This document shows positions 7,344-11,523 of a DNA stretch of 11,523 nt, piece by piece. Origin of the DNA: Candidatus Bathyarchaeota archaeon (GTDB lineage: Archaea; Thermoproteota; Bathyarchaeia; TCS64); the NCBI GenBank assembly GCA_030601645.1, contig JAUWBQ010000040.1, forward strand, positions 1 through 11,523, written 5' to 3'. Position 1 is the first letter of the stretch; each line of letters starts with the position of its first letter. The position numbers and the translations under genes are program-made. Under the pieces are notes generated by a model. The model saw nothing but the letters and a program-made list of their open reading frames with translations, had not been told where the DNA came from and did no database searches.

Positions 7344-7374
7344 ACGGCGAAACTTGATTCCTTTCGTAACTGTG
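7335..7374 (-). terminator. Stem-loop just behind the OYE-like gene
   Basis: The arms cacagtta (7335-7342) and taactgtg (7367-7374) pair perfectly over eight bases. Inside them cgaaa (7348-7352) and tttcg (7362-7366) pair over five more, closing a nine-base loop; the only interruption is a five-base bulge (7343-7347) on one side. The structure begins three bases after the TGA of the OYE-like gene (7378-7380). It may be a terminator, a 3' stabilising hairpin or an operator for the gene that follows. No long T tract follows it on the minus strand, so termination is not certain. Confidence 0.45.
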
Positions 7375-7377
7375 TGT

Positions 7378-8457
7378 TCACTCGAGGTGGCAGCGGAGCA
7401 TCATCTCGCCGAAGACCCCTGGGGCGCTGCAGGCATCGCAGGAGATGCAAGTCGCCGCCGGCTGCCCCGCCTCTAGGAGCCGTACAAGGTTGGGTTCCCT
7501 GATGAAAGGTCTGCTCATCGAGATGAGGTCGGCCACGTCCTTCTCTATGATGGCCTCCATGCACCTTCGGCTCCTGATGCCGTTGACCAGGGCCATGGTC
7601 GTCGGCTTAATGGTCTCCCTGATCTTGGCGGCGTGGCCGGCGAAGTATGCCTCTGAGAGCTCGGGGTCGTCGGATCTCGCCCTGACTCGCCTGATCTCTG
7701 CTACCTGGCCGACTCCCCCGCCGCTGATCTCGATGGCGTTGATACCCCTCTTGGATAGGGCTTTGGTCACCTCGATGCTGTCCTCGACGGTGAACCCGCT
7801 GGGGCTGAAGTCGTCGCAGTTGATCTTGATGAGGACGGGGATGCAGCCCCCGACCCTGGCCCGGATCTCGTCGTATACCTCGTTGAGGAAGCGCATCCTG
7901 TTCCCCAAGCTGCCGCCGTACTCGTCGTTCCTCCTGTTCGCGAGCCTGGAGAGGAACTGGGAGACGAGGTAGCCGTGGGCGCCGTGGATCTGGATGCCGT
8001 CGAAGCCCGCGTCCATGGACCGCTGCGCGGCGTCGCCGAAGGCGTCCACTATCTCGTGGATCTCGTCGACTGTGAGGGCCCTCGCCGTCCAGTCCGCCTC
8101 CCCGTACTCGGAGGGGCCGGCTCTGTCCACGATGCTCTTATAGCCGGCGTGGTTGAGCTGGGTGACGATCTTCCCGCCATGTTCATGTACGACATCTGTG
8201 AGCTCCCGGAGCTTGGGCACGTGGATGTCCCCGCTGATGCCCGCCATTCCCTTGTGGGCCTTCCCCGCGTCGGCGACATATGTGTGTCCCTTGACAATTA
8301 GGCCCACGCCTCCCTCGGCCAAGCGCCTGTAGAGGTCGATGATCTCCGGGCGGACGACGCCCCGTTCATCGGACCAGTAGGATGTGGTGGGGGACCTCAT
8401 GAAGCGGTTCCGGATCTCCAGGGGGCCTATTTCGTAGGGTTTGAAGAGGACTGACAT
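7378..8457 (-). CDS. Old Yellow Enzyme-family NADH:flavin oxidoreductase with C-terminal Cys cluster
   Basis: This 359-residue FMN-binding TIM barrel is of the OYE/2,4-dienoyl-CoA reductase family, which reduces activated C=C bonds or related substrates. Visible signatures are the N-terminal LFKPYEIGPLEIRNRFMRSP, Q100 and H103 in VTQLNHAG, H158 and H161 in IQIHGAHGYLVSQFLS with the following NRRNDEYGGS, and the late phosphate-binding segment ISMSRPFIREP. The C-terminus adds four cysteines, C337-x2-C340-x2-C343-x12-C356, as in family members that bind one [4Fe-4S] cluster. The protein ends three residues after the last Cys, so it lacks the FAD/NAD domain of FadH and trimethylamine dehydrogenase and must take electrons from a separate partner or from NAD(P)H directly. 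The start is ATG 8457 without a Shine-Dalgarno sequence, suggesting a leaderless or short-leader mRNA. It is divergent from the CoA-disulfide reductase-like gene across 137 bases. Confidence 0.9.
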   Translation of the reverse strand: MSVLFKPYEIGPLEIRNRFMRSPTTSYWSDERGVVRPEIIDLYRRLAEGGVGLIVKGHTYVADAGKAHKGMAGISGDIHVPKLRELTDVVHEHGGKIVTQLNHAGYKSIVDRAGPSEYGEADWTARALTVDEIHEIVDAFGDAAQRSMDAGFDGIQIHGAHGYLVSQFLSRLANRRNDEYGGSLGNRMRFLNEVYDEIRARVGGCIPVLIKINCDDFSPSGFTVEDSIEVTKALSKRGINAIEISGGGVGQVAEIRRVRARSDDPELSEAYFAGHAAKIRETIKPTTMALVNGIRSRRCMEAIIEKDVADLISMSRPFIREPNLVRLLEAGQPAATCISCDACSAPGVFGEMMLRCHLE

Positions 8458-8487
8458 TTCGAAGCGCTAGAGGAGTTGGAATCGCTG

Positions 8488-8494
8488 TTTTAGA
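8488..8494 (-). promoter_or_regulatory. TATA-like box of the OYE-like gene
   Basis: Read on the minus strand this is tctaaaa, centred about 34 bases before the ATG at 8457. Transcription would begin within about ten bases of the start codon, which fits the missing Shine-Dalgarno sequence. It lies in the divergent spacer 8458-8594 shared with the CoA-disulfide reductase-like gene. Confidence 0.3.
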
Positions 8495-8553
8495 AGTTAT
8501 CGGAGCCGAACAAGATCCCTTAACATGTATTCACTGCCTACCCAGCATAGCAA

Positions 8554-8585
8554 CTTAAAAACGGGCCACCCTAGAGTATTGGAGG
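8554..8585 (+). promoter_or_regulatory. TATA-like box and ribosome binding site of the CoA-disulfide reductase-like gene
   Basis: A TATA-like cttaaaaac lies at 8554-8562 and a GGAGG at 8581-8585, nine bases before the TTG start at 8595. Transcription starting about 25 bases after the box would give a very short leader around the GGAGG. The GGAGG supports TTG 8595 as the start, since there is no ATG or GTG near it in frame. Confidence 0.4.
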
Positions 8586-8594
8586 CTTTCCACT

Positions 8595-9365
8595 TTGGAA
8601 AGGAGGAAGATAGTCATCATCGGAGGCGTCGCCACGGGCCCCAAGACCGCGGCGCGCTGCAGGAGACTCGATCAAGACGACGAGATCACCATCGTAGAGA
8701 GGGGGGACCTCATCAGCTACGCGGGCTGCGGCATACCCTTCTACATCGAGGACGTCATAGAGGAGTACGACGCCCTGCTGACAACGGCGAGGGGTGTACT
8801 CAGAGATGTGTCCTACTTCCGGGACTGTAAGGGCGTCAGGGTTCTGGACAACACCGAGGCGCTCAAGATCAACAGGGAGGCGAAGACGGTCACGGTGAAG
8901 GACCTGAGAACGGGTGAGATTAGAGACCTCCCCTATAACAAGCTGGTGCTGGCGACGGGAGCCAGCCCCTTCGTCCCAAAGATGGAGGGCATCGAGCTCG
9001 AAGGCGTCCACCGACTGTACAACCCCCACGACGCCAAGACCATAAAAGAGGCCTTGGACCGAGGCGCCAGGAGGGTCGTCATCGTGGGAGGGGGCCTCAT
9101 CGGTATGGAGACATGTGGCGCCTTCGTGGGGAGGGGATGCGAGGTCACCGTCCTCGAGATGATGCCCCACCTAGTGCCCGCCCTCATGGACGAGGAGATG
9201 GCCCTCCTCTTGGAGAAGTACCTCAAGGAGAGAGGCGTCAGGGTCTCGACGGGGAGCCCGGTCAGCAAGATACTCGACGACGGGAAGGGTCGCAGGGGTG
9301 GAGACTGCCGACGGGCGGAGAGTCGACGCCGATCTGGTCGTCGTGGCAATCGGAGTCCGCCCTAA
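8595..9365 (+). CDS. CoA-disulfide/persulfide reductase, N-terminal part (upstream of a frameshift)
   Basis: This is the first part of one gene split by a frameshift; the full gene spans 8595-10299. The open frame gives 256 residues, but family sequence stops at about residue 230 (near 9284) and the last 25 or so are out-of-frame read-through. The protein is an FAD- and NAD(P)H-dependent pyridine nucleotide-disulfide oxidoreductase of the CoA-disulfide reductase branch. It shows an FAD Rossmann motif IVIIGGVATGPKTAAR (residues 6-21), the single redox Cys C45 in SYAGCGIPFYIE (these enzymes have one Cys, not CxxxxC), ATGASPFVP, and the NAD(P)H Rossmann motif VVIVGGGLIGMETCGAF. The start is TTG 8595, supported by GGAGG at 8581-8585. 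Together with the downstream part it would be 567 residues, the usual size of the rhodanese-fused members such as NADH-dependent persulfide reductase. It is divergent from the OYE-like gene. Confidence 0.85.
   Translation: MERRKIVIIGGVATGPKTAARCRRLDQDDEITIVERGDLISYAGCGIPFYIEDVIEEYDALLTTARGVLRDVSYFRDCKGVRVLDNTEALKINREAKTVTVKDLRTGEIRDLPYNKLVLATGASPFVPKMEGIELEGVHRLYNPHDAKTIKEALDRGARRVVIVGGGLIGMETCGAFVGRGCEVTVLEMMPHLVPALMDEEMALLLEKYLKERGVRVSTGSPVSKILDDGKGRRGGDCRRAESRRRSGRRGNRSPP
9282..9286 (+). other. Frameshift site inside the CoA-disulfide reductase-like gene
   Basis: Upstream the family sequence reads in the frame of 8595 as far as ILDDG; from 9286 it continues in the +1 frame as RVAGVETADGRR. 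Removing one base, either a G of 9282-9284 or an A of 9285-9286, joins the two seamlessly into ILDDGRVAGVETADG, which fits family sequences exactly. The site is two short homopolymers in a row (gggaaggg), a plausible place for a sequencing or assembly indel. I see no stop codon in the zero frame at the site, nor a pseudoknot that would argue for programmed frameshifting. Confidence 0.8.
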
Positions 9366-10299
9366 CACCGAACTAGCGGTGGAAACTGGTCTAGAGATAG
9401 GGCCTACGAGGGCCATCGCCGTTAACGATTGCCTCCGGACCAGCGATCCGGACATCTACGCCGGCGGCGACTGCGTTGAGAACACCCATCTGGTCACCGG
9501 CGAGAAGGTATACACGCCCATGGGCAGCACCGCCAACAAGCACGGGAGGATCATAGCCGACAACATCAACGGGAAGAAGACCACTTTCCCCGGCGTCACC
9601 GCGACAGCGGTCTTCAAGATGTTGGATTTCAACTGCGGAGCCACCGGCATCACCGAGAAGAAGGCACGGGAGCTGGGCTATGATGTGGTCACGTCCCTCT
9701 GCCCGAGGAGGGATCACAGCCACTACATACCCGGGGCTGAATTCTTCGTCGTGAAACTCGTTGCCGACCGGAGGACGGGCAGGGTCCTCGGCTGCCAGGT
9801 GGTGGGAGAGGGCGACGGCGTCAAGCGCATCGACGTTGCGGCAACCGTCCTCAAGTTCGGCGGGGACGTGAAGGCCCTGGCCGACCTCGATCTCGCCTAT
9901 GCTCCGCCTTACAGTGAGGTGATGGACGCGATCGCCCACGCGGCCAACGTCATCAGGAACAAGGTAGACGGGCTGGCCCACGGCGTGCCGCCGGTCGAGA
10001 TGAAGAGGAGGCTTGAGAGCGACGAGGACTTCGTCTTCGCCGATTGCAGGGACCGGCCCTCCTACGAGGAGCAGACCATCGAGAACGAGCGGACCATAAA
10101 CATGCCGTTTGAGGAGTTGATGGAGGGGCGCCCTGAGCTCCCCAAGGACAAGGAGATCATCTTCTTCTGCAACACGAGCATCACGGCCTACGCCGCCGAG
10201 CGGGTCCTGCGATCGATGGGCTACGAGGACGTCAAGTTCTTGGACGGCAGCCTGGACGCCTGGCCTTTCCCCCTTGAAACCTTGAAGAAGCAACCCTGA
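9298..10299 (+). CDS. CoA-disulfide/persulfide reductase C-terminal part with rhodanese domain (downstream of a frameshift)
   Basis: This is the second part of the gene starting at 8595. The GTG at 9298 is the first start codon in this frame, but the family sequence in this frame begins about four codons earlier, so it is probably not an independent gene. It carries the end of the NAD(P)H domain (ADLVVVAIGVRPN), the FAD motif DPDIYAGGDCVEN, and the dimerisation domain ending in DLDLAYAPPYSEVMDAIAHA. A rhodanese domain follows from about residue 238 (LESDEDFVFADCRDRPSYEE). Its putative persulfide Cys is C291 of this part (525 of the restored 567), in IIFFCNTSITAYAAERVL; the loop lacks the Arg or Gly common in CxxGxR rhodaneses. 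Such fusions reduce CoA-persulfide or disulfide and handle sulfane sulfur in the cytosol. The stop lies five bases from the end of the convergent HIT gene, and a five-T run at 10301-10305 may end the transcript. Confidence 0.85.
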   Translation: METADGRRVDADLVVVAIGVRPNTELAVETGLEIGPTRAIAVNDCLRTSDPDIYAGGDCVENTHLVTGEKVYTPMGSTANKHGRIIADNINGKKTTFPGVTATAVFKMLDFNCGATGITEKKARELGYDVVTSLCPRRDHSHYIPGAEFFVVKLVADRRTGRVLGCQVVGEGDGVKRIDVAATVLKFGGDVKALADLDLAYAPPYSEVMDAIAHAANVIRNKVDGLAHGVPPVEMKRRLESDEDFVFADCRDRPSYEEQTIENERTINMPFEELMEGRPELPKDKEIIFFCNTSITAYAAERVLRSMGYEDVKFLDGSLDAWPFPLETLKKQP

Positions 10300-10304
10300 A
10301 TTTT

Positions 10305-10745
10305 TCACTTGACCGTGTCGGAGGCCAGTTCCCGGATCCTCCCTGCGATCCTTTCCATCTCCTCCACGTCGGGGCGTTTATGGCCCCGGGCGATGCCCTG
10401 GATTATGCCTCCCCGGTCGCCCCTGGACCGGGGGATGATGTGGATATGGACGTGGAGGACCTCCTGGCCGCTCTCCCGGCCGTTGTTGATGCCGATGGTG
10501 CTCGCCGGTGCGTCCATCGCCTCCTGGATCCCGCCCACGAGGCCTCGGAGGGCCCCGAACAAAGCCACAGCGTCCTCCTCGGGCAGGTCTTCGACCTTGG
10601 CGATGTGGGCCTTGGGGATTATCAGTGTGTGGCCGGGGGCCGAGGGGTTGACGTCCAAAAAGGCGAGAACCCTCTCGTCCTCGTAGACCTTGTAGGCGGA
10701 GAGCTCGCCCCTGATGATCCTGCAGAAGACGCATCTCTCGGACAT
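10305..10745 (-). CDS. HIT family nucleotide hydrolase
   Basis: This 146-residue protein of the histidine triad superfamily (Hint/Fhit branches) hydrolyses nucleoside phosphoramidates or dinucleoside polyphosphates in the cytosol. The triad is H98-V-H100-I-H102 in LHVHIHIIPR, with H100 as the expected nucleophile. The N-terminus CVFCRIIRGE has C5-x2-C8, which with histidines further on forms the structural zinc site of Hint-like proteins, and LDVNPSAPGHTLIIPKAH is the classic strand pair of the family. The start is ATG 10745, without a clear Shine-Dalgarno sequence. It lies 45 bases behind the DUF362-ferredoxin gene on the same strand and may be co-transcribed. Its end is convergent with the CoA-disulfide reductase-like gene. 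The exact substrate is not predictable. Confidence 0.92.
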   Translation of the reverse strand: MSERCVFCRIIRGELSAYKVYEDERVLAFLDVNPSAPGHTLIIPKAHIAKVEDLPEEDAVALFGALRGLVGGIQEAMDAPASTIGINNGRESGQEVLHVHIHIIPRSRGDRGGIIQGIARGHKRPDVEEMERIAGRIRELASDTVK

Positions 10746-10790
10746 TGACCCACGATCATGAAGGACTTCAGGCCTTGAAAGAGTTATCCG

Positions 10791-11523
10791 CTAGCCTTCC
10801 CTCCTGATGGCTCTGAGGGCGCCGTTGGGGCAGAACTCGATGCAGCAGAAGCACTGGATGCAGCTGGGGTCGTTGATCTCCGGGTTCCCGTGCATCATTA
10901 TGGCCCCGGCGGGGCAGACCTCGGCGCATATACCGCAGCCGGTGCACTTCTCCCCGTCGCACTCGATGGGCATCCTGATGTCGATGAACGCCTGGCCGTC
11001 AGAGTGGATCTGAGGCCTCTTGAGGGGCCGAGCTACCGCGGCTACGGGTGAACCCACGACCTCAACCTCATCGAGGGATGCGGGACCCAGCCCCCGCTCG
11101 ACGGCCAGGAAGTTCGTCCCGACCTCCAGCGGGTCCCAGCCCATGACGGCGGAGGCTACCATGTCGACGGCGACCGCGTCATCACCGGCGATGACGAGGC
11201 CCAGGTCGACGGGGTCTCCGGTGGTGGGCCCTTCCCCCTCCATCGCCACGACGGCGTCCACGACGTTGAGGACGATCCGGTCACTGATGCAGCCGTAGAG
11301 GTCAACGAGGAGGCGACTGAAGGCCTCGGGGTCGTTGCCCGTCCGGACGTGGTGGTGGGCCTTGGTCCCCCCCTGCTGGAGACCGAACAGGTTCTTGACC
11401 GCGCAGGTCAGCTTGGTGAGGGTGTGGGTCTTGAGCTTGGGGACGTTGAAGATGCCGTCGCACTCCAGGGCGAACCTGGGGAACCAGAACTCCTTCAACA
11501 CCTCGCCCTCCTCGTTTACCATC
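10791..11523 (-). CDS. DUF362 protein with C-terminal 2x[4Fe-4S] ferredoxin domain (5' end outside the window)
   Basis: The visible 243 residues are the middle and C-terminus of a DUF362 protein. DUF362 hallmarks are NVPKLKTHTLTKLTCAVKNLFG near the start of the fragment and IAGDDAVAVDMVASAVMGWDP in the middle. A bacterial-type ferredoxin domain follows with two CxxCxxCxxxCP sets: C193, C196, C199, C203 and C221, C224, C227, C231 (numbered from the Met at 11522), predicting two [4Fe-4S] clusters. The ATG at 11522 is probably internal, because family members have about 100 more residues before the first motif seen here; the gene runs off the right edge. The function of DUF362 is unknown; many members occur in anaerobes with redox genes. 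The stop is TAG. The HIT gene follows after 45 bases. Confidence 0.88.
   Translation of the reverse strand, partial: MVNEEGEVLKEFWFPRFALECDGIFNVPKLKTHTLTKLTCAVKNLFGLQQGGTKAHHHVRTGNDPEAFSRLLVDLYGCISDRIVLNVVDAVVAMEGEGPTTGDPVDLGLVIAGDDAVAVDMVASAVMGWDPLEVGTNFLAVERGLGPASLDEVEVVGSPVAAVARPLKRPQIHSDGQAFIDIRMPIECDGEKCTGCGICAEVCPAGAIMMHGNPEINDPSCIQCFCCIEFCPNGALRAIRREG

Noticed and set aside
9391..10308. 305-residue minus-strand open frame opposite the reductase C-terminal part
   Set aside because: No recognisable motif; the plus strand carries clear FAD, dimerisation and rhodanese sequence throughout.
10746..10790. Imperfect hairpin aaggac-ttca-ggcctt between the DUF362 and HIT genes
   Set aside because: Only six pairs with a mismatch and no T tract in the direction of transcription; too weak to call a terminator.
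1..11523. CRISPR array, insertion sequence, toxin-antitoxin or phage defence island
   Set aside because: I found no regularly spaced repeats, transposase or integrase motifs, terminal inverted repeats or defence-type domains on either strand.

Overview
The window looks like archaeal chromosome, GC-rich and tightly packed, with genes on both strands. I infer Archaea from three things: TATA-like boxes about 25-45 bases ahead of several starts, frequent TTG and GTG starts with short or absent Shine-Dalgarno leaders, and gene content such as a free-standing AlaX editing protein and a DUF362-ferredoxin protein. A Thermoproteota/Bathyarchaeia-type lineage is a guess that the sequence alone cannot settle. 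There is no mobile element, CRISPR array, rRNA or convincing tRNA.

Left to right: (1) 71-2958, minus strand: an M20 zinc metallopeptidase/deacylase followed 74 bases later by a thiamine-pyrophosphate enzyme of the acetolactate synthase superfamily. (2) 3160-3891, plus strand: a zinc-ribbon polytopic membrane protein, divergent from the M20 gene and convergent with (3) 3904-5366, minus: a LemA-HtpX pair overlapping by one base. (4) 5439-8457, minus: an Old Yellow Enzyme-type flavin oxidoreductase, a DUF6282-like metal-dependent hydrolase and an AlaX tRNA-editing hydrolase. (5) 8595-10299, plus: a CoA-disulfide/persulfide reductase fused to a rhodanese domain, broken by a one-base frameshift near 9284. 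It is divergent from the OYE gene. (6) 10305-11523, minus: a HIT hydrolase behind a DUF362-ferredoxin gene that runs off the right edge.

Functionally the region is mostly flavin, Fe-S, TPP and zinc enzymes of an anaerobic metabolism, plus housekeeping (tRNA editing, HIT) and membrane protein quality control (LemA/HtpX). The LemA/HtpX pair is the only certain operon. The M20/TPP and OYE/hydrolase/AlaX runs are likely co-transcribed, but a hairpin just behind the OYE stop may separate that gene from the next. I see no clearly new multi-gene system. The points most worth checking are the frameshift in the persulfide-reductase-like gene, its atypical rhodanese loop, the hairpin at 7335-7374, the substrate of the TPP enzyme, and the zinc-ribbon membrane protein beside LemA/HtpX.
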